A DNA stretch of 64,000 bases from Euwallacea fornicatus (GCF_040115645.1 NW_027096021.1:1-64000); one strand, 5' to 3'. Positions 26,543-40,716 are shown, numbered from the stretch's first letter. The notes: a model not told the origin generated them from the letters alone. Translations and numbers: made by a program.

Positions 26543-29500
26543 TGCTCAAACACACAACTTTTGTAACATTTCAAACTCCGAAGCTCGATAACTTCGGCAA
26601 GTGATCACCAAATTTCTTAAACAAAGTGTCAAATTAATCAGCTCGTCGAGATCTTTGAGACGTCACAACAAATCATGATTGCATCTTGTTGCATTTCCAA
26701 GAAAAATAGTACTGTATGTGCTCAAACACACAACTTTTGTAACATTTCAAACTCCGAAGCTCGATAACTTCGGCAAGTGATCACCAAATTTCTTAAACGA
26801 CGTGACAAATTAATCAGCTCCACGAGATCGTTGAGACTTCACAACAAACCATGATTGCATCTTGTTGCATTTCCAAGAAAAATAGTACTTTGTGTGCTCA
26901 AACACACAACTTTTGTAACATTGCAAACTTCGAAGCTCGATAACTTCGGCAAACACACTCCAAGTTTCTTAAACGAAGTGTCAAATTAATCAGCTCGTCG
27001 AGATCTTTGAGACGTCACAACAAATCATGATTGCATCTTGTTGCATTTCCAAGAAAAATAGTACTTTATGTGCTCAAACACACAACTTTCGTAACATTTC
27101 AAACTCCGAAGCTCGATAACTTCGGCAAATGATCACCAAATTTCTTAAACGAAGTGACAAATTAATCAGCTCCACCAGATCTTTGAGACGTCACAACAAA
27201 TCATGATTGCATCTTGTTGCATTTCCAAGAAAAATAGTACTTTGTGTGCTCAAACACACAACTATTGTAACATTCAAACTTCGAAGCTCGATAACTTCGG
27301 CAAATGATTACCAAATTTCTTAAAAGAAGTGTCACATTAATCAGCTCGTCGAGATCTTTCAGACGTCACAACAAATCATGATTGCATCTTGTTGCATTTC
27401 CAAGAAAAATAGTACTTTGTGTGCTCAAACACACAACTATTGTAACATTCAAACTTCGAAGCTCGATAACTTCGGCAAATGATTACCAAATTTCTTAAAA
27501 GAAGTGTCACATTAATCAGCTCGTCGAGATCTTTCAGACGTCACAACAAATCATGATTGCATCTTGTTGCATTTCCAAGAAAAATAGTACTTTGTGTGCT
27601 CAAACACACAACTATTGTAACATTCAAACTTCGAAGCTCGATAACTTCGGCAAATGATTACCAAATTTCTTAAACGAAGTGTCACATTAATCAGCTCGTC
27701 GAGATCTTTCAGACGTCACAACAAATCATGATTGCATCTTGTTGTATTTCCAAGAAAAGTAGTACTTTATGTGCTCAAACACACAACTTTTGTAACATTG
27801 CAAACTTCGAAGCTCGATAACTTCGGCAAATGATTACCAAATTTCTTAAAAGAAGTGTCACATTAATAAGCTCGTCGAGATCTTTCAGACGTCACAACAA
27901 ATCATGATTGCATCTTGTTGTATTTCCAAGAAAAGTAGTACTTTATGTGCTCAAACACACAACTTTTGTAACATTGCAAACTTCGAAGCTCGATAACTTC
28001 GGCAAACACACTCCAAGTTTCTTAAACGAAGTGTCAAATTAATCAGCTCGTCGAGATCTTTGAGACTTCACAACAAATCATGATTGCATCTTGTTGCATT
28101 TCCAAGAAAAATAGTACTTTGTGTGCTCAAACACACAACTATTGTAACATTCAAACTTCGAAGATCGATAACTTCGGCAAATGATCACCAAATTTCTTAA
28201 ACGAAGTGTCACATTAATCAGCTCGTCGAGATCTTTGAGACGTCACAACAAATCATGATTGCATCTTGTTGCATTTCCAAGAAAAATAGTACTTTGTGTG
28301 CTCAAACACACAACTATTGTAACATTTCAAACTTCGAAGCTCGATAACTTAGGCAAATGATCACCAAATTTCTTAAACGAAGTGACAAATTAATCAGCTC
28401 CACGAGATCTTTCAGACTTCACAACAAATCATGATTGCATCTTGTTGCATTTCCAAGAAAAATAGTGCTTTGTGTGCTCAAACACACAACTATTGTAACA
28501 TTCAAACTTCGAAGCTCGATAACTTCGGCAAATGATCACCAAATTTCTTAAACGAAGTGACAAATTAATCAGCTCCACGAGATCTTTGGGACTTCACAAC
28601 AAATCATGATTGCATCTTGTTGCATTTCCAAGAAAAATAGTACTTTGTGTGCTCAAACACACAACTATTGTAACATTCAAACTTCGAAGCTCGATAACTT
28701 CGGCAAATGATCACCAAATTTCTTAAACGAAGTGTCACATTAATCAGCTCGTCGAGATCTTTGAGACGTCACAACAAATCATGATTGCATCTTGTTGCAT
28801 TTCCAAGAAAAATAGTACTTTGTGTGCTCAAACACACAAATATTGTAACATTTCAAACTTCGAAGCTCGATAACTTCGGCAAATGATCACCAAATTTCTT
28901 AAACGAAGTGACAAATTAATCAGCTCCACGAGATCTTTCAGACTTCACAACAAATCATGATTGCATCTTGTTGCATTTCCAAGAAAAATAGTACTTTGTG
29001 TGCTCAAACACACAACTATTGTAACATTTCAAACTTCGAAGCTCGATAACTTCGGCAAATGATCACCAAATTTCTTAAACGAAGTGACAAATTAATCAGC
29101 TCCACGAGATCTTTGGGACTTCACAACAAATCATGATTGCATCTTGTTGCATTTCCAAGAAAAATAGTACTTTGTGTGCTCAAACACACAACTATTGTAA
29201 CATTCAAACTTCGAAGCTCGATAACTTCGGCAAATGATCACCAAATTTCTTAAACGAAGTGTCACATTAATCAGCTCGTCGAGATCTTTGAGACGTCACA
29301 ACAAATCATGATTGCATCTTGTTGCATTTCCAAGAAAAATAGTACTTTGTGTGCTCAAACACACAAATATTGTAACATTTCAAACTTCGAAGCTCGATAA
29401 CTTCGGCAAATGATCACCAAATTTCTTAAACGAAGTGACAAATTAATCAGCTCCACGAGATCTTTCAGACTTCACAACAAATCATGATTGCATCTTGTTG

Positions 29501-30405
29501 CATTTCCAAGAAAAATAGTACTTTGTGTGCTCAAACACACAACTATTGTAACATTTCAAACTTCGAAGCTCGATAACTTCGGCAAATGATCACCAAATTT
29601 CTTAAACGAAGTGACAAATTAATCAGCTCCACGAGATCTTTGGGACTTCACAACAAATCATGATTGCATCTTGTTGCATTTCCAAGAAAAATAGTACTTT
29701 GTGTGCTCAAACACACAACTATTGTAACATTCAAACTTCGAAGCTCGATAACTTCGGCAAATGATCACCAAATTTCTTAAACGAAGTGTCACATTAATCA
29801 GCTCGTCGAGATCTTTGAGACGTCACAACAAATCATGATTGCATCTTGTTGCATTTCCAAGAAAAATAGTACTTTGTGTGCTCAAACACACAACTATTGT
29901 AACATTTCAAACTTCGAAGCTCGATAACTTCGGCAAATGATCACCAAATTGCTTAAACGAAGTGACAAATTAATCAGCTCCACGAGATCTTTGAGACTTC
30001 ACAACAAATCATGATTGCATCTTGTTGCATTTCCAAGAAAAATAGTACTTTGTGTGCTCAAACACACAACTATTGTAACATTTCAAACTTCGAAGCTCGA
30101 TAACTTCGGCAAATGATCACCAAATTTCTTAAACGAAGTGTCAAATTAATCAGCTCGTCGAGATCTTTGGGACTTCACAACAAATCATGATTGCATCTTG
30201 TTGCATTTCCAAGAAAAATAGTACTTTGTGTGCTCAAACACACAACTATTGTAACATTCAAACTTCGAAGCTCGATAACTTCGGCAAATGATTACCAAAT
30301 TTCTTAAACGAAGTGTCAAATTAATCAGCTCCACGAGATCTTTGAGACTTCACAACAAATCATGATTGCATCTTCTTGCATTTCCAAGAAAAATAGTACT
30401 TTATG
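26543..30405. repeat. Family A satellite block 2 (22 monomers)
   Basis: The sequence returns to family A for 22 monomers. The 3,863 bp length is 9 bp short of 22 x 176, and exactly nine monomers here carry the one-base-shorter CATTCAAAC form, so a single 1 bp deletion explains all length variation. The first monomer is mixed: A-type at its start (GTAACATTTC near 26563) but with the B-type ACAAAGTG at about 26621. The distal half is a 527 bp trimer repeat that also precedes the first A-to-B switch. Confidence 0.95.
28475..30230. repeat. Trimer HOR (527 bp), three copies plus one monomer
   Basis: The same trimer as at 23732, with GATCTTTGGG at 28581, 29108, 29635 and 30162 (each 527 bp apart). 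It also shares the AAATTGCTTAAACG variant (about 24678 and 29948). It too lies one monomer before an A-to-B switch, so this whole segment, repeat plus junction, exists twice. Here the final GGG monomer is followed directly by the GATTACC monomer, while the first copy has two more monomers in between. Confidence 0.9.
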
Positions 30406-30440
30406 TGCTCAAACACACAAGTTTTGTGACTTTTCAAACT
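30359..30440. other. A-to-B family junction 2 (copy of junction 1)
   Basis: Sequence from about 30360 repeats that from about 25441, offset 4,919 bp (28 monomers), on both the A and the B side. This argues that a single junction was formed once and then duplicated with its flanks. Confidence 0.9.
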
Positions 30441-31520
30441 TTGAAGCTCGATAGCTTCGGCAAATGAAGACCAAATTTGTTAAACAAAGTGTCAAAGTAA
30501 TCACCTCCACGAGATTTTGAAGATGTCACAACACATCATGATTACATCTTGTTGAACTTCCAAGAAAAATAGTACTTTATGTGCTCAAACACACAACTTG
30601 TGTGACTTTTCAAACTTTGAAGCTCGATAAATTCGGCAAATGAGGACCAAATTTCTTAAACAAAGTGTCAAAGTAATCACCTCCACGAGATTTTGAAGAT
30701 GTCACAACACATCATGATTACATCTTGTTGAACTTCCAAGAAAAATAGTACTTTATGTGCTCAAACACACAACTTGTGTGACTTTTCAAACTTTGAAGCT
30801 CGATAACTTGGGCAAATGAGGACCAAATTTCTTAAACAAAGTGTCAAGTTAATCAGCTCGACGAGATTTTGAATATGTCACAACACATCATGATTACATC
30901 TTGTTGAACATCCAAGAAAAATAGTACTTTATGTGCTCAAACACACAACTTGTGTGACTTTTCAAACTTTGAAGCTCGATAACTTCGGCAAATGAGGACC
31001 AAATTTGTTAAACAAAGTGTCAAAGTAATCAACTCAACGAGATTTTGAAGATGTCACAACACATCGTGATTGCATCTTGTTGAACTTCCAAGAAAAATAG
31101 TACTTTATGTGCTCAAATATACAACTTTTGTGACTTTTCAAACTTTGAAGCTCGATAGCTTCGGCAAATGTGGACCAAATTTCTTAAACAAAGTGTCAAA
31201 GTAATCACCTCAACGCGATTTTGAAGATGTCACAACACATCATGATTACATCTTGTTGAACTTCCAAGAAAAATAGTACTTTATGTGATCAAACACACAA
31301 CTTTTGTGACTTTTCAAACTTTGAAGCTCGATAACTTCGGCAAATGTGGACCAAATTTCTTAAACAAAGTGTCAAAGTAATCACCTCAACGAGATTTTGA
31401 AGATGTCACAACACATCATGATTACATCTTGTTGAACTTCCAAGAAAAATAGTACTTTATGTGCTCAAACACACATATTTTGTGACTTTTCAAACTTTGA
31501 AGCTCGATAACTTCGGCAAA
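30406..31520. repeat. Partial copy of the 15-mer HOR
   Basis: This segment matches 32342-33456 at an offset of 1,936 bp (11 monomers). Shared marks are GATAAATTCGG (30631 and 32567), GATAACTTGGG (30810 and 32746), GCTCAAATA and GTGATCAAAC. Only a handful of substitutions were seen, such as AACGCGATTTT here against CACGAGATTTT. Since the full unit is 15 monomers long, this copy has an order consistent with loss of four monomers. Confidence 0.8.
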
Positions 31521-31614
31521 TGTAGACCAAATTTGTTAAACAAAGTGTCAAATTAATCAGCTCGACGAGATTTTGAATATGTCACAACACATCATGATTA
31601 CATCTTGTTGAACA

Positions 31615-33840
31615 TCCAAGAAAAATAGTACTTTATGTGCTCAAACACACAACTTGTGTGACTTTTCAAACTTTGAAGCTCGATAACTTCGGCAAATGAG
31701 GACCAAATTTCTTAAACAAAGTGTCAAAGTAATCACCTCAACGAGATTTTGAAGATGTCACAACACATCATTATTACATCTTGTTGAACTTCCAAGAAAA
31801 ATAGTACTTTATGTGTTCAAACACACAACTTTTGTGACTTTTCAAACTTTGAAGCTCGATAACTTCGGCAAATGAGGACGAAATTTGTTAAACAGAGTGT
31901 CAAATTAATCAGCTCGACGAGATTTTGAAGATGTCACAACACATCAGAATTCTATCTTGTTGAACTTCCAAGAAAAATAGTACTTTATGTGCTCAAACAC
32001 ACAACTTGTGTGACTTTTCAAACTTTGAAGCTCGATAACTTCGGCAAATGAGGACCAAATTTGTTAAACAGAGTGTCAAATTAATCAGCTCGATGAGTAC
32101 TTTAACATGACACAACACATCAGAATTGCATCTTGTTGAACTTCCAAGAAAAATAGTACGTTATGTGCTCAAACACACAACTTTTGTGACTTTTCAAACT
32201 TTGAAGCTCGATAGCTTCGGCAAATGAAGACCAAATTTGTTAAACAAAGTGTCAAAGTAATCACCTCCACGAGATTTTGAAGATGTCACAACACATCATG
32301 ATTACATCTTGTTGAACTTCCAAGAAAAATAGTACGTTATGTGCTCAAACACACAACTTTTGTGACTTTTCAAACTTTGAAGCTCGATAGCTTCGGCAAA
32401 TGAAGACCAAATTTGTTAAACAAAGTGTCAAAGTAATCACCTCCACGAGATTTTGAAGATGTCACAACACATCATGATTACATCTTGTTGAACTTCCAAG
32501 AAAAATAGTACTTTATGTGCTCAAACACACAACTTGTGTGACTTTTCAAACTTTGAAGCTCGATAAATTCGGCAAATGAGTACCAAATTTCTTAAACAAA
32601 GTGTCAAAGTAATCACCTCCACGAGATTTTGAAGATGTCACAACACATCATGATTACATCTTGTTGAACTTCCAAGAAAAATAGTACTTTATGTGCTCAA
32701 ACACACAACTTGTGTGACTTTTCAAACTTTGAAGCTCGATAACTTGGGCAAATGAGGACCAAATTTCTTAAACAAAGTGTCAAGTTAATCAGCTCGACGA
32801 GATTTTGAATATGTCACAACACATCATGATTACATCTTGTTGAACATCCAAGAAAAATAGTACTTTATGTGCTCAAACACACAACTTGTGTGACTTTTCA
32901 AACTTTGAAGCTCGATAACTTCGGCAAATGAGGACCAAATTTGTTAAACAAAGTGTCAAAGTAATCAACTCAACGAGATTTTGAAGATGTCACAACACAT
33001 CGTGATTGCATCTTGTTGAACTTCCAAGAAAAATAGTACTTTATGTGCTCAAATACACAACTTTTGTGACTTTTCAAACTTTGAAGCTCGATAGCTTCGG
33101 CAAATGTGGACCAAATTTCTTAAACAAAGTGTCAAAGTAATCACCTCCACGAGATTTTGAAGATGTCACAACACATCATGATTACATCTTGTTGAACTTC
33201 CAAGAAAAATAGTACTTTATGTGATCAAACACACAACTTTTGTGACTTTTCAAACTTTGAAGCTCGATAACTTCGGCAAATGTGGACCAAATTTCTTAAA
33301 CAAAGTGTCAAAGTAATCACCTCAACGAGATTTTGAAGATGTCACAACACATCATGATTACATCTTGTTGAACTTCCAAGAAAAATAGTACTTTATGTGC
33401 TCAAACACACATATTTTGTGACTTTTCAAACTTTGAAGCTCGATAACTTCGGCAAATGTGGACCAAATTTCTTAAACAAAGTGTCAAAGTAATCACCTCA
33501 ACGAGATTTTGAAGATGTCACAACACATCATGATTACATCTTGTTGAACTTCCAAGAAAAATAGTACTTTATGTGCTCAAACACACAACTTTTGTGACTT
33601 TTCAAACTTTGAAGCTCGATAACTTCGGCAAATGTGGACCAAATTTCTTAAACAAAGTGTCAAAGTAATCAGCTCGACGAGATTTTGAAGATGTCACAAC
33701 ACATCAGAATTGCATCTTGTTGAACTTCCAAGAAAAATAGTACTTTATGTGCTCAAACACACAACTTGTGTGACTTTTAAAACTTTGAAGCTCGATAACT
33801 TCGGCAAATGAGGACCAAATTTGTTAAACAAATTGTCAAA
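31615..33840. repeat. 15-mer HOR (2,640 bp period), copy 1
   Basis: These 2,226 bp match 34255-36480 at an offset of exactly 2,640 bp (15 x 176). Comparing line by line I saw five substitutions (one near 31859, two between 31861 and 31880, one at 32581 and one near 32645). Distinctive shared marks are GATGAGTACTTTAACATGACAC, AGTACGTTATG (twice) and CAGAATTCTATC. Confidence 0.92.
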
Positions 33841-34254
33841 GTAATCAACTCAACGAGATTTTGAAGATGTCACAACACATCGTGATTGCATCTTGTTGAA
33901 CTTCCAAGAAAAATAGTACTTTATGTGCTCAAATACACAACTTTTGTGACTTTTCAAACTTTGAAGCTCGATAGCTTCGGCAAATGTGGACCAAATTTCT
34001 TAAACAAAGTGTCAAAGTAATCACCTCCACGAGATTTTGAAGATGTCACAACACATCATGATTACATCTTGTTGAACTTCCAAGAAAAATAGTACTTTAT
34101 GTGCTCAAACACACAACTTTTGTGACTTTTCAAACTTTGAAGCTCGATAACTTCGGCAAATGAGTACCAAATTTGTTAAACAAAGTTTCAAATTAATCAC
34201 CTCAACGAGATTTTGAAGATGTCACAACACATCAGAATTGCATCTTGTTGAACT

Positions 34255-36480
34255 TCCAAGAAAAATAGTACTTTATGTGCTCAAACACACAACTTGTGTG
34301 ACTTTTCAAACTTTGAAGCTCGATAACTTCGGCAAATGAGGACCAAATTTCTTAAACAAAGTGTCAAAGTAATCACCTCAACGAGATTTTGAAGATGTCA
34401 CAACACATCATTATTACATCTTGTTGAACTTCCAAGAAAAATAGTACTTTATGTGTTCAAACACACAACTTTTGTGACTTTTCAAACTTTGAAGCTCGTT
34501 AACGTCGGCAAATGAGGACCAAATTTGTTAAACAGAGTGTCAAATTAATCAGCTCGACGAGATTTTGAAGATGTCACAACACATCAGAATTCTATCTTGT
34601 TGAACTTCCAAGAAAAATAGTACTTTATGTGCTCAAACACACAACTTGTGTGACTTTTCAAACTTTGAAGCTCGATAACTTCGGCAAATGAGGACCAAAT
34701 TTGTTAAACAGAGTGTCAAATTAATCAGCTCGATGAGTACTTTAACATGACACAACACATCAGAATTGCATCTTGTTGAACTTCCAAGAAAAATAGTACG
34801 TTATGTGCTCAAACACACAACTTTTGTGACTTTTCAAACTTTGAAGCTCGATAGCTTCGGCAAATGAAGACCAAATTTGTTAAACAAAGTGTCAAAGTAA
34901 TCACCTCCACGAGATTTTGAAGATGTCACAACACATCATGATTACATCTTGTTGAACTTCCAAGAAAAATAGTACGTTATGTGCTCAAACACACAACTTT
35001 TGTGACTTTTCAAACTTTGAAGCTCGATAGCTTCGGCAAATGAAGACCAAATTTGTTAAACAAAGTGTCAAAGTAATCACCTCCACGAGATTTTGAAGAT
35101 GTCACAACACATCATGATTACATCTTGTTGAACTTCCAAGAAAAATAGTACTTTATGTGCTCAAACACACAACTTGTGTGACTTTTCAAACTTTGAAGCT
35201 CGATAAATTCGGCAAATGAGGACCAAATTTCTTAAACAAAGTGTCAAAGTAATCACCTCCACGAGATTTTGAAGATGTCACAACCCATCATGATTACATC
35301 TTGTTGAACTTCCAAGAAAAATAGTACTTTATGTGCTCAAACACACAACTTGTGTGACTTTTCAAACTTTGAAGCTCGATAACTTGGGCAAATGAGGACC
35401 AAATTTCTTAAACAAAGTGTCAAGTTAATCAGCTCGACGAGATTTTGAATATGTCACAACACATCATGATTACATCTTGTTGAACATCCAAGAAAAATAG
35501 TACTTTATGTGCTCAAACACACAACTTGTGTGACTTTTCAAACTTTGAAGCTCGATAACTTCGGCAAATGAGGACCAAATTTGTTAAACAAAGTGTCAAA
35601 GTAATCAACTCAACGAGATTTTGAAGATGTCACAACACATCGTGATTGCATCTTGTTGAACTTCCAAGAAAAATAGTACTTTATGTGCTCAAATACACAA
35701 CTTTTGTGACTTTTCAAACTTTGAAGCTCGATAGCTTCGGCAAATGTGGACCAAATTTCTTAAACAAAGTGTCAAAGTAATCACCTCCACGAGATTTTGA
35801 AGATGTCACAACACATCATGATTACATCTTGTTGAACTTCCAAGAAAAATAGTACTTTATGTGATCAAACACACAACTTTTGTGACTTTTCAAACTTTGA
35901 AGCTCGATAACTTCGGCAAATGTGGACCAAATTTCTTAAACAAAGTGTCAAAGTAATCACCTCAACGAGATTTTGAAGATGTCACAACACATCATGATTA
36001 CATCTTGTTGAACTTCCAAGAAAAATAGTACTTTATGTGCTCAAACACACATATTTTGTGACTTTTCAAACTTTGAAGCTCGATAACTTCGGCAAATGTG
36101 GACCAAATTTCTTAAACAAAGTGTCAAAGTAATCACCTCAACGAGATTTTGAAGATGTCACAACACATCATGATTACATCTTGTTGAACTTCCAAGAAAA
36201 ATAGTACTTTATGTGCTCAAACACACAACTTTTGTGACTTTTCAAACTTTGAAGCTCGATAACTTCGGCAAATGTGGACCAAATTTCTTAAACAAAGTGT
36301 CAAAGTAATCAGCTCGACGAGATTTTGAAGATGTCACAACACATCAGAATTGCATCTTGTTGAACTTCCAAGAAAAATAGTACTTTATGTGCTCAAACAC
36401 ACAACTTGTGTGACTTTTAAAACTTTGAAGCTCGATAACTTCGGCAAATGAGGACCAAATTTGTTAAACAAATTGTCAAA
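34255..36480. repeat. 15-mer HOR (2,640 bp period), copy 2
   Basis: Partner of 31615-33840. The match breaks at 36481, where TTAATCAGCTCGACG replaces GTAATCAACTCAACG. Upstream it breaks at about 34254, where the two copies have different preceding monomers. Confidence 0.92.
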
Positions 36481-36540
36481 TTAATCAGCTCGACGAGATT
36501 TTGAAAATGTCACAACACATCTTGATTGCATCTTGTTGAA

Positions 36541-37200
36541 CTTCCAAGAAAAATAGTACTTTATGTGCTCAAACACACAACTTGTGTGACTTTTAAAACT
36601 TTGAAGCTCGTTAACGTCGGCAAATGAGGACCAAATTTGTTAAACAGAGTGTCAAATTAATCAGCTCGATGAGATCTTTAACATGACACAACACATCAGA
36701 ATTGCATCTTGTTGAACTTCCAAGAAAAATAGTACTTTATGTGCTCAAACAAACAACTTTTGTGACTTTTCAAATTTTGAAGCTCGATAACTTCGGCAAA
36801 TGAGTACCAAATTCCTTAAACAAAGTGTCAAATTAATCAGCTCGTCGAGATTTTGAAGATGTCACAACACATCATGATTGCATCTTGTTGAACTTCCAAG
36901 AAAAATAGTACTTTATGTGCTCAAACACACAACTTGTGTGACTTTTCAAACTATGAAGCTCGATAACTTCGGCAAATGAGTACCAAATTTGTTAAACAAA
37001 GTTTCAAATTAATCACCTCAACGAGATTTTGAAGATGTCACAACACATCAGAATTGCATCTTGTTGAACTTCCAAGAAAAATAGTACTTTATGTGCTCAA
37101 ACACACAACTTGTGTGACTTTTCAAACTTTGAAGCTCGATAGCTTCGGCAAATGTGGACCAAATTTCTTACACAAAGTGTCAAAGTAATCACCTCAACGA
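36541..37200. repeat. Module with GTTAACGTCGG and ACTATGAAG monomers, copy 1 of 3
   Basis: The succession of a TTTTAAAACTTTGAAG/GTTAACGTCGG monomer, a GCTCAAACAAAC monomer, an ACTATGAAG monomer and a TTACACAAAG monomer occurs here, again at 43581 (offset 7,040 bp, 40 monomers) and again at 46749 (3,168 bp further, 18 monomers). The first monomer alone also recurs near 38703. Confidence 0.82.
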
Positions 37201-39589
37201 GATTTTGAAGATGTCACAACACATCAGAATTGCATCTTGTTGAACTTCCAAGAAAAATAGTACTTTATGTGCTCAAACACACAACTTTTGTGACTTTTCA
37301 AACTTTGAAGCCCGATAACTTCGGCAAATGAGTACCAAATTCCTTAAACAAAGTGTCAAATTAATCAGCTCGACGAGATTTTGAAGATGTCACAACACAT
37401 CATGATTGCATCTTGTTGAACTTCCAAGAAAAATAGTACTTTATGTGCTCAAACACACAACTTTTGTGACTTTTCAAACTTTGAAGCTCGATAACTTCGG
37501 CAAATGTGGACCAAATTTTTTAAACAAATTGTCAAATTAATCAGCTCGACGAGATTTTGAAAATGTCACAACACATCATGATTGCATCTTGTTGAACTTC
37601 CAAGAAAAATAGTACTTTATGTGCTCAAACACACAACTTGTGTGACTTTTCAAACTTTGAAGCTCGATAACTTCGGCAAATGTGGACCAAATTTCTTAAA
37701 CAAAGTGTCAAAGTAATCACCTCAACGAGATTTTGAAGATGTCACAACACGTCATGATTACATCTTGTTGAACTTCCAAGAAAAATAGTACGTTATGTGC
37801 TCAAACACACAACTTTTGTGACTTTTCAAACTTTGAAGCTCGATAACTTCGGCAAATGTGGACCAAATTTCTTAAACAAAGTGTCAAAGTAATCACCTCA
37901 ACGAGATTTTGAAGATGTCACAACACGTCATGATTACATCTTGTTGAACTTCCAAGAAAAATAGTACGTTATGTGCTCAAACACACAACTTTTGTGACTT
38001 TTCAAATTTTGAAGCTCGATAACTTCGGCAAATGAGTACCAAATTCCTTAAACAAAGTGTCAAATTAATCAGCTCGTCGAGATTTTGAAGATGTCACAAC
38101 ACATCAGAATTGCATCTTGTTGAACTTCCAAGAAAAATAGTACTTTATGTGCTCAAACACACAACTTTTGTGACTTTTCAAACTTTGAAGCTCGATAGCT
38201 TCGGCAAATGAGGACCAAATTTGTTAAACAGAGTGTCAAATTAATCAGCTCGTCGAGATCTTTAACATGACACAACACATCAGAATTGCATCTTGTTGAA
38301 CTTCCAAGAAAAATAGTACTTTATGTGCTCAAACACACAACTTTTGTGACTTTTCAAACTTTGAAGCTCGATAACTTCGGCAAATGTGGACCAAATTTCT
38401 TAAACAAAGTGTCAAAGTAATCAGCTCGACGAGATTTTGAAGATGTCACAACACATCAGAATTGCATCTTGTTGAACTTCCAAGAAAAATAGTACTTTAT
38501 GTGCTCAAACACACAACTTGTGTGACTTTTAAAACTTTGAAGCTCGATAACTTCGGCAAATGAGGACCAAATTTGTTAAACAAATTGTCAAATTAATCAG
38601 CTCGACGAGATTTTGAAAATGTCACAACACATCTTGATTGCATCTTGTTGAACTTCCAAGAAAAATAGTACTTTATGTGCTCAAACACACAACTTGTGTG
38701 ACTTTTAAAACTTTGAAGCTCGTTAACGTCGGCAAATGAGGACCAAATTTGTTAAACAGAGTGTCAAATTAATCAGCTCGATGAGATCTTTAACATGACA
38801 CAACACATCAGAATTGCATCTTGTTGAACTTCCAAGAAAAATAGTACTTTATGTGCTCAAACACACAACTTTTGTGACTTTTCAAACTTTGAAGCTCGAT
38901 AGCTTCGGCAAATGAGGACCAAATTTGTTAAACAGAGTGTCAAATTAATCAGCTCGTCGAGATCTTTAACATGACACAACACGTCAGAATTGCATCTTGT
39001 TGAACTTCCAAGAAAAATAGTACTTTATGTGCTCAAACACACAACTTTTGTGACTTTTCAAACTTTGAAGCTCGATAACTTCGGCAAATGAGGACCAAAT
39101 TTGTTAAACAAATTGTCAAATTAATCAGCTCGACGAGGTTATGAAGATTTCACAACACATCATGATTACATCTTGTTGAACTTCCAAGAAAAATAGTACT
39201 TTATGTGTTCAAGCACACAACTTTTGTGACTTTTCAAACTTTGAAGCTCGATAGCTTCGGCAAATGTGGACCAAATTTCTTACACAAAGTGTCAAAGTAA
39301 TCACCTCAACGAGATTTTGAAGATGTCACAACACATCATGATTACATCTTGTTGAACTTCCAAGAAAAATAGTACTTTATGTGCTCAAACACACAACTTT
39401 TGTGACTTTTCAAATTTTGAAGCCCGATAACTTCGGCAAATGAGTACCAAATTCCTTGAACAGAGTGTCAAATTAATCAGCTCGACGAGATTTTGAAGAT
39501 GTTACAACACATCAGAATTGCATCTTGTTGAACTTCCAAGAAAAATAGTACTTTATGTGCTCAAACACACAACTTGTGTGACTTTTCAA

Positions 39590-40716
39590 TCTTTGAAGCT
39601 CGATAACTTCGGCAAATGAGGACCAAATTTGTTAAACAGAGTGTCAAATTAATCAGCTCGACGAGATCTTTAACATGACACAACACATCATGATTGCATC
39701 TTGTTGAACTTCCAAGAAAAATAGTACTTTATGTGCTCAAACACACAACTTTTGTGACTTTTCAAACTTTGAAGCTCGATAACTTCGGCAAATGAGTACC
39801 AAATTCCTTAAACAAAGTGTCAAATTAATCAGCTCGTCGAGATTTTGAAGATGTCACAACACATCAGAATTGCATCTTGTTGAACTTACAAGAAAAATAA
39901 TACTTTATGTGCTCAAACACACAACTTTTGTGACTTTTCAAATTTTGAAGCTCGATAGCTTCGGCAAATGAGGACCAAATTTGTTAAACAAACTGTCAAA
40001 TTAATCAGCTCGACGAGATTTTGAAAATGTCACAAAACATCATGATTGCATCTTGTTGAACTTCCAAGAAAAATAGTACTTTATGTGCTCAAACACACAA
40101 CTTGTGTGACTTTTCAAACTTTGAAGCTCGTTAACTTCGGCAAATGAGGACCAAATTTGTTAAACAGAGTGTCAAATTAATCAGCTCGATGAGATCTTTA
40201 ACATGACACAACACATTAGAATTGCATCTTGTTGAACTTCCAAGAAAAATAGTACTTTATGTGCTCAAACACACAACTTTTGTGACTTTTCAAACTTTGA
40301 AGCTCGATAGCTTCGGCAAATGAGGACCAAATTTGTTAAACAGAGTGTCAAATTAATCAGCTCGATGAGATCTTTAACATGACACAACACATCAGAATTG
40401 CATCTTGTTGAACTTACAAGAAAAATAGTACTTTATGTGTTCAAACACACAACTTTTGTGACTTTTCAAACTTTGAAGCTCGATAACTTCGGCAAATGAG
40501 GACCAAATTTGTTAAACAGACTGTCAAATTAATCAGCTCGACGAGATTTTGAAAATGTCACAACACATCATGATTGCATCTTGTTGAACTTCCAAGAAAA
40601 ATAGTACTTTATGTGCTCAAACACACAACTTGTGTGACTTTTCAAACTTTGAAGCTCGTTAACTTCGGCAAATGAGGACCAAATTTGTTAAACAGAGTGT
40701 CAAATTAATCAGCTCG
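39590..40716. repeat. Dispersed module in family B, copy 1 (partner at 47686)
   Basis: About 1.1 kb matches 47686-48812 at an offset of 8,096 bp (46 monomers). It shares the rare AACTTACAAGAAAAATAATAC (about 39892 and 47988), GTCACAAAACATC and ACACATTAGAATTG. It ends where this copy has GATGAGTACTTT and the partner GATGAGATCTTT. Confidence 0.85.
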
